Below are positions 22,910 to 32,663 of a stretch of DNA of 64,000 nucleotides, in pieces. The position numbers were made by a program, and so were the translations under genes. The DNA comes from Syntrophotaleaceae bacterium (GTDB lineage Bacteria > Desulfobacterota > Desulfuromonadia > Desulfuromonadales > Syntrophotaleaceae), in contig JAWKQB010000001.1 in assembly GCA_041390365.1 (NCBI GenBank), forward strand, positions 496,001-560,000, given 5' to 3'. Within the stretch, counting starts at the first letter, position 1. Each line of letters starts with the position of its first letter. Under the pieces are notes generated by a model that saw nothing but the letters and a program-made list of their open reading frames with translations, had not been told where the DNA came from and searched no databases.

Positions 22910-24940
22910 TTAAGGGCGACCGGCGATCAACGTCTCAAGGGTTTGCGGTTTGCCGAACAGAAAGCCTTGCCCCAGCCGGCATCCGAGTGTTTGCAGCAAG
23001 TCTCTTTGAGCTTCGGTCTCGATCCCCTCGGCCACTATCTCCATTTGCAGGGCATGGGCCACCGCTATAAAAGCTTTGACCAGGCCGGCCTTGCGCGGGT
23101 CTTGGTCGATGCCGTCAACGAAAGACCGGTCAATTTTCAAAACATCCATGGGAAAGCGCCTGAGATAGTCGAGGGCCGAATAACCGGTGCCGAAATCGTC
23201 GATGGCGATGGTGATGCCGAGACCCCGCAGTTTCTTCAGTGTTTTGCGGATGCTCCAGTGCTCGTCGAGCATCAGGCTCTCGGTGATCTCCAGTTCCAGC
23301 CACTGCGCCCGGCATCCGGTTTCCCTGAGGATGGTTTCGACTTCTCCGGTCAAATCATGCTGTATGAACTGGCGGCATGAAAGGTTGACCGCCACCTTGA
23401 GGGGGGAGGAGCTGTGACGGTTGAGAATGACGGCCTCACGGCAGGCGTTGCGCAGTACCCATTGGCCGATGGAGAGGATCAGTCCGGTTTCTTCGGCTAT
23501 GGGGATGAATTGGAGCGGCGACAGCAACCCCTGTTGTGGGTGTCTCCAGCGCAACAAGGCCTCGGTTCCCACCACTTGACCGGTTCTGAGCAAAACCTTG
23601 GGCTGATGGAGCAGGAGCAGCTCTGCTTTGTCGCAGGCGTGGCGCAGCGCGGAACCGAGGGACAGCCTTTCCATGGTGCGGTGGGAGAATTCCGGGCTAT
23701 AGATTTGAAAAGTGTTCCTCCCTTTCCGCTTGGCGCTGAACATGGCCGCATCTGCAAAAGCGAACAGTTCGTTCAACTCGATGCTGTCACGAGGGTAGAA
23801 GGCGATTCCGATGCTGCCGGAGATGAACAGTTCCTGTCCATTGACGAAAAAGGGCTGAGCCAGCACTTGGAGGATTCGGCAGGCGAAATTGTTCGGTTCT
23901 TCGGCATTCTCAAACGGCAGCAGGATGGCGAATTCGTCGTCGCCCATGCGCGCAATGGTGTCCGATTCACGGACGCAATTAGACAGCCGGCCGGTTACCT
24001 GGCGAAGTAGTTCGTCGCCGGCCTTGTGTCCCAGGGTGTCGTTGATATCCTTGAAATGATCGATGTCGAGCAGCAGGAAGGCCAAGGGTTTCTCGCAGCC
24101 TTCCGGTCCGGAAACCGCCTCGCGAAACCGCCTTTCGAACAGGGCACGGTTGGGCAGCCCGGTCAAAACGTCAGTAAAAGCAGAGCGCATGTCACGAATC
24201 ACCGCCAGCACCGACTGAACTTTGTCGTCTTTGTCGAATTCCGGTTCAAAGCGAGGATGGAGCCAAACGATCGAACCGTCGGGTTGGATGTGGCGAAGTT
24301 CCGCTTCCTGGGAGACTCCTGTTTCAAACACCCTCTGTAAAGCGGCCTGGTAAATTGGCAGGTCGATCTGGCCTTCGCTCGAGATGTGGCGGCCGATCAG
24401 CCAGTCCCTGCTCTTGCCCACCAGGCGTTCAAAGGCCGGATTGACGTACAGGCGGTACAGCCGGCGATCATAGCGGACGATGGCGTCCGGTGAGTTTTCC
24501 GCCAGGCTGCGAAATTCCTGCTCCCGGGACAGGAGAGACTCTTTGGCCTGATTTTGGGCGGTAATATCCCGGCAGTAGCAGAACATGAATGATTTGTCCC
24601 CCTTTTCCGCCGGTGTCGATAAAATTTCGACATTGTAGATGCTGCCGTCTTTGCGCCGATGGCGGGACTCAAAACGGCGCTCTTCCTTCATGTTCCGATG
24701 GGCAATGCTCATCGCTTCTATCTCTGCTCGGCTGTGGTCGGCATCCCAGTCCCAAGGGTGCAGCTCGGACACCTCCTCCACAGTGTAGCCGAGCATTTGT
24801 GCGAAGGCGGGATTGGCGTAGGCAACGGTTAGGCCGTCCGTATCCAGGACGACGATGCCGTCATTCGAGCGCTCCATGAGCAGCTTCCAAAAGCTGATTT
24901 CTTCCTGCAACTGTTGATGATGCAGTAGATCATCGGTCAT
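22910..24940 (-). CDS. PAS-PAS-GGDEF-EAL cyclic-di-GMP enzyme
   Basis: A 676-residue cytoplasmic signalling protein: two PAS domains (about residues 15-130 and 140-250), a GGDEF domain (about 255-415) and an EAL domain (about 425-676). The EAL part keeps 'GTEALLRW', 'NLSCRQF', 'ITESLM', 'IAIDDFGTGYSAL' and 'LKIDRSFV', so phosphodiesterase activity is likely. The GGDEF signature reads 'RMGDDEFAI': the second glycine is aspartate, so cyclase activity is doubtful and the domain may be regulatory. It lies between the two tRNA-Ala copies, possibly as cargo of a decayed element. A GEMM-I riboswitch at 34727 responds to this class of nucleotide. Confidence 0.9.
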   Translation of the reverse strand: MTDDLLHHQQLQEEISFWKLLMERSNDGIVVLDTDGLTVAYANPAFAQMLGYTVEEVSELHPWDWDADHSRAEIEAMSIAHRNMKEERRFESRHRRKDGSIYNVEILSTPAEKGDKSFMFCYCRDITAQNQAKESLLSREQEFRSLAENSPDAIVRYDRRLYRLYVNPAFERLVGKSRDWLIGRHISSEGQIDLPIYQAALQRVFETGVSQEAELRHIQPDGSIVWLHPRFEPEFDKDDKVQSVLAVIRDMRSAFTDVLTGLPNRALFERRFREAVSGPEGCEKPLAFLLLDIDHFKDINDTLGHKAGDELLRQVTGRLSNCVRESDTIARMGDDEFAILLPFENAEEPNNFACRILQVLAQPFFVNGQELFISGSIGIAFYPRDSIELNELFAFADAAMFSAKRKGRNTFQIYSPEFSHRTMERLSLGSALRHACDKAELLLLHQPKVLLRTGQVVGTEALLRWRHPQQGLLSPLQFIPIAEETGLILSIGQWVLRNACREAVILNRHSSSPLKVAVNLSCRQFIQHDLTGEVETILRETGCRAQWLELEITESLMLDEHWSIRKTLKKLRGLGITIAIDDFGTGYSALDYLRRFPMDVLKIDRSFVDGIDQDPRKAGLVKAFIAVAHALQMEIVAEGIETEAQRDLLQTLGCRLGQGFLFGKPQTLETLIAGRP

Positions 24941-25172
24941 ATTTCTGACCCGGAAAAAAGAAAGAGAGTATCCTGCCTGCCACGAAACATGCGGTGTCTC
25001 ACCGATTTTTTATCCAGCCAATCTGTCGAGTGCCGTCTGGACAGGATAAACTAGCGAACATTGTGCCAAAAAAAGAAAAAAACTAAATTGGCATTCGTAA
25101 TTTTCATCAGAATGAGAATAAGACGGTCGGAGGGGGTCGGATCGGAAAGTCGACGAAGGTGATTTGGGCAAG

Positions 25173-25205
25173 AAAAAAGGGTTACGGAAAAATCCGTAAC
25201 CCCTT
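25173..25205 (-). terminator. Terminator of tRNA-Ala
   Basis: A 10-bp perfect stem GGGTTACGGA/TCCGTAACCC immediately 3' of the tRNA on the minus strand, followed by CTTTTTTC. Confidence 0.85.
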
Positions 25206-25212
25206 GATTTTT

Positions 25213-25288
<76 letters not shown>

Positions 25289-25373
25289 TCTTTACGAGAG
25301 CCACTTTATAGCAAAGGGTTCCTCGCACTGTCAACAGCTTTTTTCCGCACCTTGATTATTTTGGGGAATGGTG

Positions 25374-26660
25374 TCAGATGCAGAAGCTGACCAGGGAAAG
25401 CCCTGCGGCTATAAGCAGGAAGGGATCGCACTGGTGGATTTTGCCGAGGCAGAGTTTGATCAGGACATAAGAGAGAAAGCCGAAGGCCAGGCCCGTGGCG
25501 ATGGAATAGGTCAGGGGCATGACGAGCAGGGTCAGGAAAGCGGGGAGACCCTCTTCCAAATGGCGGAAGTCGATCTCGCCGATGCCGCGCATCATGAAAA
25601 CGCCGACCATGATCAGGGCCGGAGCGGTGGCGAAGGTCGGAACGGCAGCGACTAAAGGAGAGAAAAAGGCGGCGAGGAAAAACAGGATGGCGGTGGTGAC
25701 TCCCGTGAGGCCGGTGCGGCCGCCGTCGGCGACTCCGCTCGCTGATTCCAGGTAGGCGGTGGTGGTGCTGGTGCCGAGCAGCGCGCCGGCGACGGTGGCG
25801 AAGGCATCGGCCGTCAGCATGCGGCCGAGTTTGGGAATCCGTCCCTGATCGTCGACCATGTCGGCTTCGCGACAGACGGCCACCAGGGTGCCGAGGCTGT
25901 CGAACAGGTCCATGAACATGAAGGTGAAGATGGCGGGCCACAGGGACAACCGGAGGGCCGCAGGAATATCGAGCTGGAAGGCGAGGGGGGCCGGTGACGG
26001 GGGGAGGGAGAGCAACCCCCGGGGCGGGGCAGAGATGCCGAAAGCCATGGCGAGCAGGGCGACGCACAGGATGGCGAGCAGTAGCGCGCCACGTACCCGG
26101 CGGGTCAGCAGCAGGGTGGCCAGCAGCAGGCCGAGCAGGCCGAGCAGGACGGACGGGGAAAAGTCGCCGAGTTGCACCAGCACGGCATTGCTTTTGACAA
26201 TAAGACCGAGACTTTGAAAACCGATGAAGGCGATGAACAGGCCGATACCGCCCATGATGCCGAGTTGCAGGGAGGTTGGTATGGCCTTGAGCAGGCGTTC
26301 CCGAAAGCCCAGGGCCGTCAGAATCAGGAAGACCACGCCGGAGAGGAAGACGACGCCGAGGGCGGTCTTCCAGGGAAGCCCCTGGCCGAGCACCAGGCTG
26401 TAGGTGAAAAAGGCGTTCAGGCCCATCCCCGGAGCCATCATTAGCGGAGCGTTGGCCCACAGGGCCACCAGCAGGGTGGCCAGGCCGGCGACCAGGCAGG
26501 TCACGGTGGTCAGGGCCGCCTGGTCCATGCCGGTTTCCGCCAGCATGGCCGGATGCACCAGGATGATGTAGGACGCGGCCAGAAAGGTGGTGGCTCCGGC
26601 GGTCAGTTCCGTGCGAATGGTGGTGCGGTGCTCCCGCAGTGCAAATAGCCTGTCCAGCAT
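25374..26660 (-). CDS. NCS2-family purine permease (AzgA/PbuG-like)
   Basis: A 428-residue transporter with about 12 membrane helices. 'APGMGLNAFF' near residue 75 and 'GTSTTTAYLESASGVADGGRTGLT' near 295-318 are signatures of the AzgA-like adenine/guanine/hypoxanthine permeases of the NCS2 group, which run on proton symport. The ATG at 26660 directly follows GGGAGGG, preferred to one five codons upstream. No purine riboswitch was seen in its short leader. It is expected in the inner membrane for nucleobase salvage. Confidence 0.88.
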   Translation of the reverse strand: MLDRLFALREHRTTIRTELTAGATTFLAASYIILVHPAMLAETGMDQAALTTVTCLVAGLATLLVALWANAPLMMAPGMGLNAFFTYSLVLGQGLPWKTALGVVFLSGVVFLILTALGFRERLLKAIPTSLQLGIMGGIGLFIAFIGFQSLGLIVKSNAVLVQLGDFSPSVLLGLLGLLLATLLLTRRVRGALLLAILCVALLAMAFGISAPPRGLLSLPPSPAPLAFQLDIPAALRLSLWPAIFTFMFMDLFDSLGTLVAVCREADMVDDQGRIPKLGRMLTADAFATVAGALLGTSTTTAYLESASGVADGGRTGLTGVTTAILFFLAAFFSPLVAAVPTFATAPALIMVGVFMMRGIGEIDFRHLEEGLPAFLTLLVMPLTYSIATGLAFGFLSYVLIKLCLGKIHQCDPFLLIAAGLSLVSFCI

Positions 26661-26753
26661 AATCCCTCCCGGCACTGAATCCGTATGCGGAAAAAGTTTC
26701 TAATGCACCGGAACCTAGCATAATTACCGGGAGGGAGCAATCGTCGTTGCCGG

Positions 26754-27116
26754 TCAGACGCCCTGTTCGGCCGGGCGGGTCCGGAACAGGGTCAGCAGCA
26801 TCTTGAAGCGTTCCACGGCCTGGACCTGGTGGGACACGCCGCCGGGCATGAGCAGGATCTCTCCAGCCTTGACCCGCACCGGTTTGCCGCCGATGGCGAT
26901 TTCCGCCTCGCCGTCCAGGATTTGCACGAAGGCATCGAAGGGGACGGTATGTTCGGACAACCCCTGTCCCTTGTCGAAGCTGAACACGGTCAGGGTGCCG
27001 GTCTCATCCTGAAGCAGGGTGCGGCTGACAACGGATCATTCCTGGTAATCCGTCATGGTCTCAAGCTCGGTCGGCTGGGCGGGGGGAAGGTTCAGCGTGG
27101 TCTTGTAGCGTGTCAT
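26754..27116 (-). pseudogene. Cupin-domain gene with an in-frame TGA
   Basis: From an ATG at 27116 (AAGGAG before it) a 120-codon cupin frame reads 'MTRYKTTLNLPPAQPTELET', then '...TDYQE', then TGA at 27036-27038, and continues without shift as 'SVVSRTLLQDETGTL', 'GLSEHTVPFDAFVQILDGEA' and 'EILLMPGGVSHQVQAVERF'. The HxH...E and H cupin metal ligands lie after the stop. In relatives I recall the stop position as glycine ('YQEG'), so one G-to-T change (GGA to TGA) is the simplest reading. Restart inside the gene, sequencing error or selenocysteine are alternatives. Confidence 0.7.
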
Positions 27117-27341
27117 GGCAGTCTCCTTGGTTGATGGTTGTTGGAAACATTATCTGTGGCCCATGGTCCGTCAACCTTGATGTACATCAAAATCAACCAC
27201 ATCTCTCGAGCTTTTAGAATTTAATTTAATGTGTTGAAACTAAATCCTGTTTTGGTCTATTGTTAATAAAATCTTAAGACAGGATCGATTTGGTGATCCG
27301 AAATATGGATATCTGCTTTTATTTCTATCAGGGAGGGATGA

Positions 27342-29941
27342 GTGACTCGATTGGCCAATCGATCCCGGCTGCATTTGGCGGTCGGGGGCGATGAATTCTC
27401 CGTACTCAGCCTCACCGGCCGGGAGGCCCTGAACCGGCCCTTCACCTTTAGCGTCAGCGTGCTCGCCGACGGCTGGTCGCAGGTGGCCGACCGTCTGGGC
27501 GCCACTGCCTCGATCACCCTGATCGCCGCCGACGGATTCCAGCGACGGGTCAGCGGCATCCTTACCGGGATCGAGGGCGAAGCCGACCTGGCCGACGGCC
27601 GCAGCATTATCCAGCTTACCGTCGAATCCTCCCTGGTGCTGCTCAAGCAGCGCAGCGACAGCCGCCTGATCGTCTCGGAAACCCTGCCCGACATCCTGCG
27701 CCAGACCCTGGGCCGCAACGGCATCGCCGCGAGCCGCCTGCGGTTCGGCCTGTCCCGCAACTACCCCGTGCGCCCCACCACTTTGCAGGCCGAAGAGAAC
27801 GATCTCGATTTTCTGCGGCGCCTCACCGGCCGCGAAGGTCTGTTGTTCTGGTCCGAAGCCGAAGAGGGCGGCGAAATCATCCACCTCGCCGACACCAGCA
27901 ACCACTGCCCCCTGCTGGCGCGGGAGTTCCTCCCCTATGTGCCAAACGCCGGACTGGAAACCGAGACAGTCGGAACAGTCAAAATCGGTATGTTCAGCAT
28001 CGAGGATCGAGCCGAGATGGTTCCGGCCTGCTTCTGGGTGCACGACGTCCACGAAAACGCCCCCGAGCATCCCACCCTGATCCGCCGCACCACCGCCCAG
28101 GCCCAGGGGGCCGGCCCGCACACCCACTGCGTCACCTTCGGCAGCGGCGCCGCCAACGAAGAGGACGCCGGTACCAGGCCCTGATCCGTGCCCAGCGCGC
28201 CGACTGCATCCGCCACACCGTCAAGATCCGATGATGGCATCCTGCTCGTGGACACGGATGCGGGTGCTCTCGCTGATGTCGAGGCGCAGGTCCTGGCCGG
28301 CGGTCATTTCGATGTTTTTGCCGGATTCCATCCGGATTGTGTCGGCGGCGGTAAGCTGGCCGTCGGTGGCGGCCTGGTGGTGGATCTCCTTTTGTTTCGT
28401 GGTGGTGCTGGTGCGGTTTTCGATCTGCTGGATGCGGTCGCCTCCGACCGTCTCGGTCAGGGTGTCGCCCGCTTCGGTGGCGATAATCTTTCTGGCGTAG
28501 CATTCCATCTGTCCCAGCCCGGTCTCCAGGTTGACCCGGTGGCCGAGCACGTCGGCGTTGAGGTGCAGCATGGTGTGGCCGGCGAAGGTGCAGAAGGTGA
28601 TGGCGGATTTGTCCCGCCAGTCGTCCATGGCGAGCTGATTGCCGCCGAAGGTGGAGAGCAGGTTCTGATGGGCGTTCTCCTCGGTGACCACGCAGCCGTG
28701 GGCGGGGTTGGACAGGGTGCCGACCAGCATCGGCTGGTCGGGGTCGTTGTTGAGGCAGCTGACGAGCACTTCGTTGTCGTCGTGCAGGGGCAGGTGCCAG
28801 CCGATCGGCATGCCGTCGCTGGGGCCGGCGTAGGGCTGCAGCCTTCGGACCGGCGACGAGGCCTGGGCGTGGGGGGCCTTGTTGCTGTCGGGATACTGGC
28901 GGTAACGGTAGCGGCCTGCGGCGTCGAGTTCGGGGATCGGGTCGCGGCTTTCGATGCGGGCGCTGAAGACCTGGGGCAGATCGGGGAGCCTGGGCAGTTT
29001 CGGGCGCCAGGGGGTGTCCCGGCGGATGAGGACGGCGGTGTTGGTGTAGGGGCCGTCGTTTTCGCCGCCAAGTCCCAGGCCTGCATACTGCCGGGCCTTG
29101 TGCACGACGGCGGTGATCAGGTAGTCGCCGGACAGAGTGCTACTGAATCCGGTGGTGTCGAGGCGGATCAGTGCGCCGACCCGCAGATCGGCGGCGTGGC
29201 TAGATCGACAGCGGCAGCCTCACCCTCCAGGCCGACGGCGCCATCACCATCGAAGGGGACGGAAAAGGCACCATCCTCTTCGAACAGAACGGCGGCGGCT
29301 TCAAGATGGCCCCCAACGGCGACATCACCATCTTTGGGGATGAGATCACCTTGGAAGCCGACGAGATCAACTTCTACGGGCCGGTCAATAAGGAGATTAC
29401 GGCTCCGCCGGCAGTTCCTACATCTTTGGAGCTTGCTCCGCTTGCGGTGTCGCCGATCGCCAAACTGCCCGATCCCGACCCGCCTCCCGGTAATTTCCGC
29501 CTGCGGGTCCTCAATCACCTCTGCTGGGATGACTATGACGAAGATGCCCAGCTCTTCCATCCCGGCCAAATGAACAACAAACCGATCCCTGACAAAAACT
29601 TCCGGATCCGGCTGCCGGACGATGGCATCGTCGAAACCTGCACCGACAGCGCCGGAGACATCGAACTTGAGAGCAAGAACGAACTCGACGGCGAATTTCA
29701 CGTCCTGTTCGAACCGGAAGAAGCCAGGCTGAATGACAGTTACGTCCTGTTCGACCAATTGAAACATCCTTTGGAAAAAGAGCCGAACGCCCAACAAACC
29801 GCGGAGCAGGGCGATGCCAACAGACCGATCGTGACGCCGGAGATGGAGTTGCTTTATAAACCACTCAAGGTCAACACAAAGAGGGAGATTCGCAAAGAGG
29901 CCGCCTGGGTCCGCCAAGCTAATGATGGATTTGGCCTTTAA
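27342..29941 (+). pseudogene. vgrG: vgrG (type VI secretion spike) split by internal inversion
   Basis: The N-terminal third (27342-28184, plus strand) is a gp27-like VgrG base ('REALNRPFTFSVSVLADG', 'LQAEENDLDFLRRLTGREGL'). The middle (OB-fold and start of the needle, 'DNEVLVSCLNNDPDQPMLVG', 'TFGGNQLAMDD') lies on the minus strand at 28233-29203. The end ('SLTLQADGAITIEGDGKGTI', a DUF2345-type needle) is on the plus strand from 29204 and carries a ~190-residue C-terminal extension of unknown function. Flipping the middle between CGAT (28229-28232) and ATCG (29204-29207) restores the frame across both joints. A one-base deletion near 28170 breaks the frame additionally. No other type VI genes are in the window. 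Confidence 0.88.
28229..29207. repeat. Inverted segment of vgrG with 4-bp inverted microhomology
   Basis: The ends are CGAT and ATCG. Computed reversal of 28233-29203 gives '...VKIRSSHAADLRVG...' at the left joint and '...HEQDAIIDSGSLTL...' at the right joint, both in frame. No longer inverted repeats or recombinase recognition sequences were seen at the borders. Confidence 0.85.
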
Positions 29942-29952
29942 GAGGAGACGAC

Positions 29953-31188
29953 ATGCGATGCATTAAAAAACGAAAAAATCGTACTAGGGGCAAATGGCTG
30001 CAGATGTCAATGCTTGTCATGGGTGTCTTTCTCTGTTCAGCAAACAGCTATGGAGGCAATTCAGTGGAATCACTCTACAACATCAACGATGCCACCACCT
30101 TTAAGCCTGAAGAATACATCGTAAAAGGAAGTAACCTTTCCTTGTTTCCTGTCCCCCAAGACAATGCCGTCGGCACCAACGACATGGGCAACGCCATCAC
30201 TCTGTTGTCTTTCCACAATGGAAAACCGAGAGCCGATAAATATTTCCGAAACGCCGCTCATAATTTTGAAGGAGGTGGCACCTATCTTCCTGTTATTGAC
30301 GAAAATACCATCGGTTTCGCTCAAAGCCGGCGTTTTTTGCTGTTCGACTTTAATACAAGGGATTGCAAGGATTACCGCATCGTAATGTCTTTGGAAAAAA
30401 CTATTGAAAAAGTTGCTATAGCCGATGCTCTAAAGAAAAAATTCATTTTCGAAATTCAAGAGCATAACCTCAAATCGCAAGATCCTTGGGATTACACCAA
30501 CCACCTGCTTTTGGTGGATCTGACGGGAGATGAGCCGAAAATTATTAGAGAGATCAATATAGGTAGAGTCACTGGATGGATTTCAGTGATTGAAAAAATA
30601 TTCTTGTATAATATCAAAGCAAAGCAAATGGAAGTTTTAGGTATGGACTTGGTTCGAAATAACCATCCGTTAGCCGATATTATAAATAAAAATAAAGATG
30701 AATTTGATTTTAGCAGGATACAGCCACATCCATATTTGCCTTTCTCAATACTTGAAGCTGGCACAAAAGACGAGGTAATTGTTTCTTGGAGGGCTGGTAG
30801 TGAGGTTAAGCCAATCAGCATGTTCGGACCGAACACTACCGTAACGCAATTTTCCTTTTCCCCCGATGGGAAATGGGTGGTTTTTGAAAACGAGACCTCG
30901 CTCGATAAAAAGAAAACCTACCTCATGCCAGTCTCCGAAAAATACCCCAACTACCTGGGTTCGCCGATTTTGCTTGCAAATGATTATTTTGACGAAGGCC
31001 GTTTTGCCTGGACCACCAACCCCATCAGCTTCATCGGCTCAAGTTTGAACAAGCTTTACCGCTGGGAACTGACCAACGAAGCTCACCCCGAAAGCGACAA
31101 GCCAACCTTCCATGAATACATCGTGGAAAAGGACCTGGAAAAGCTGACCAGGGAAATGAAACAGGGTCTGGGTGGAAAGTCTGATTAG
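29953..31188 (+). CDS. Secreted protein of unknown function downstream of vgrG
   Basis: A 411-residue protein with an N-terminal signal or anchor (basic stretch, then 'MSMLVMGVFLCSANSYG', cysteine near residue 27 could be a lipidation site). The remainder is beta-rich with TolB/WD40-like turns such as 'QFSFSPDGKWVVFEN' near 297. Base composition is clearly richer in A+T than its surroundings, pointing to transfer. GAGGAG precedes the ATG and it starts 11 bases after the vgrG stop, so it was probably an effector or immunity-type partner of the spike. I do not recognise the family. Confidence 0.6.
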   Translation: MRCIKKRKNRTRGKWLQMSMLVMGVFLCSANSYGGNSVESLYNINDATTFKPEEYIVKGSNLSLFPVPQDNAVGTNDMGNAITLLSFHNGKPRADKYFRNAAHNFEGGGTYLPVIDENTIGFAQSRRFLLFDFNTRDCKDYRIVMSLEKTIEKVAIADALKKKFIFEIQEHNLKSQDPWDYTNHLLLVDLTGDEPKIIREINIGRVTGWISVIEKIFLYNIKAKQMEVLGMDLVRNNHPLADIINKNKDEFDFSRIQPHPYLPFSILEAGTKDEVIVSWRAGSEVKPISMFGPNTTVTQFSFSPDGKWVVFENETSLDKKKTYLMPVSEKYPNYLGSPILLANDYFDEGRFAWTTNPISFIGSSLNKLYRWELTNEAHPESDKPTFHEYIVEKDLEKLTREMKQGLGGKSD

Positions 31189-31228
31189 CCGGCAGGGGGA
31201 TTCCCTCTCCTCAACAGGCAACAAGTAT

Positions 31229-31705
31229 GGGGGACGGAGTCAAATTGTTGAATTAAACTCCAATTTGCCTTGTATTGGATTCCGGTATGCCTAGAGCCGC
31301 CCGCATCGATTATCCCGGTCTTTTGCAACACGTCATTATCCGGGGTAACGAACAACGAAAAATCTTTCGGGATGATTACGACCGGCACTCTTTTGTTCAA
31401 CGGTTCTCGTCCCTGCTGGAAAAATGCGATATCGACTGCCTGGCCTGGGCTCTTCTCGACAACTACGCCCAAAAGCCCGAAGCGTGCTCTGCTATTTGGC
31501 CGTGCGGGAGATGGGAATGAGCGGGGAGGCAGTCGGGCGCAAGCTGAAAATCGGTCGTGCTGGGGTCAGTTATGCGGCCGACCGCGGAGAAGCTCTGTTA
31601 GCTGAGAACCGCAAGTTGCGCGAGCGCATCGCAAATGCCAATTAATTTTTTGGATAAAACAGGCGCTCATTGTTTTTCGATATTTAACAACTTGACTCCG
31701 TCCCC
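31229..31705 (+). mobile_element. Internally deleted RAYT element (copy 1)
   Basis: Bounded by GGGGACGGAGTCAAATTGTT at the left and its inverse at 31686-31705. It matches the ends of the full element at 32664-33761 but lacks about 620 bp of the middle. The joint lies at 'CGCCCA/AAGCCC'. It has the structure of a MITE in the making. Confidence 0.85.
31287..31645 (+). pseudogene. Truncated RAYT transposase gene (copy 1)
   Basis: Begins 'MPRAARIDYPGLLQHVIIRG' like the intact gene at 32721, but after 'WALLDNYA' it jumps out of frame into the C-terminal part ('LAVREMGMSGEAVGRKLKIG' in the next frame). The HUH histidines and the catalytic tyrosine are deleted. Confidence 0.88.
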
Positions 31706-31758
31706 TGAGGAACTTCTTGGTTGCCGTTTCTACACCTTTTTGAACAAAAAAGAGGAGC

Positions 31759-32653
31759 GTGAATAATTTGGAAATTCATAAATTTAAATTCAGGTTGGGA
31801 GTTTTTCTTTTCCTGTCGATATGGTTTGCTCAGGGTTTCTGCAACCGAGCAGACGCCGGGTCGGTGAGCCAAACGCAGGATGAGTTCATTGTTTCTTCAT
31901 ATGATCAGGACCTGGCCACTTTCGCACGTTTACGCGGCAATCTTTTTCACCTTCTCGGCGAGATCCGGCAACGCCCCGACCTTTTCAGTCCGAGACCCGG
32001 GCCAGATTCCACTTTGTTGCGTCCAGATATCCGTCGGGAAATTCTTTCCCTGTGGTATCCCCTTCTCGACAACTATCGCGCCCTTGATGCTCTTGGGGAA
32101 AAGCACATGGGTTTTTATCAACTGAAGAACAAGGAGGAGAACAGACGCGCTTTTCACCTGGCCGAAGTATCTTTCTCACCCAGTATCGCATCGCCCTGGA
32201 AATCATTCCTCTGTTAGAACGGAATCCGGCGGTAGACACGATCCTGAATGAAAGAGATGCGTCCCTGGGGTTGCCCCAGGGTGGGTACGGCCATTTCAAA
32301 TACCAATACCTCAATGTCATCAAAGCCGGCCACTACACCGCTTTGGAGGCGGTGGCCCATGACAGGACAGTTCGAACAGGCTATCAACGCCGTCTTCCTT
32401 GAAAAGCTCGGCTGCGGCGTCAACCTGCACCAGATCAGTCCGGGGGGATTGGCAATTTCCTGTACCGGCTCCCCGAGCTCGAAACGGCCCTTGCCAAGCT
32501 GTTGCCATTCGACAATGCCCCGTTGCTGGATAAAGTTGATGCCCTGCTGGCGAACGGAGCCGCAGAAATCCAGCACTTTCACAAACAACGCAAAGAATTT
32601 GATTCGGGGACACGCGGGAATGTGGAGAAGGACGCTGCAATCCTGAACCGGGA
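31759..32653 (+). pseudogene. Frameshifted secreted protein gene cut by RAYT element 2
   Basis: Begins with a signal-peptide-like stretch ('FRLGVFLFLSIWFAQGFCNR') and a helical region ('LLDNYRALDALGEKHMGFYQ'). The frame shifts near 32170 to 'LTQYRIALEIIPLLERNPAV' and again near 32360 and 32460 ('LPELETALAKLLPFDNAPLL'). It ends where the repeat of the RAYT element at 32664 begins. The family is unknown to me; it may have belonged to the vgrG-associated group upstream. Confidence 0.6.
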
Positions 32654-32663
32654 AGTGTATGGG

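Noticed and set aside
25306..26721. 471-codon frame overlapping the purine permease on the same strand
   Set aside because: Arginine/histidine/proline-rich translation without hydrophobic segments; the permease frame has proper membrane helices and motifs.
27000..27035. Possible bacterial SECIS element behind the cupin TGA
   Set aside because: Only a short CCTG/CAGG stem with a 3-base loop; too small and without the usual loop bases.
28188..29573. 461-codon open frame on the plus strand through the vgrG middle
   Set aside because: It is the antisense of the inverted vgrG segment; valine/glycine-rich low-complexity translation typical of GC-rich shadow frames.
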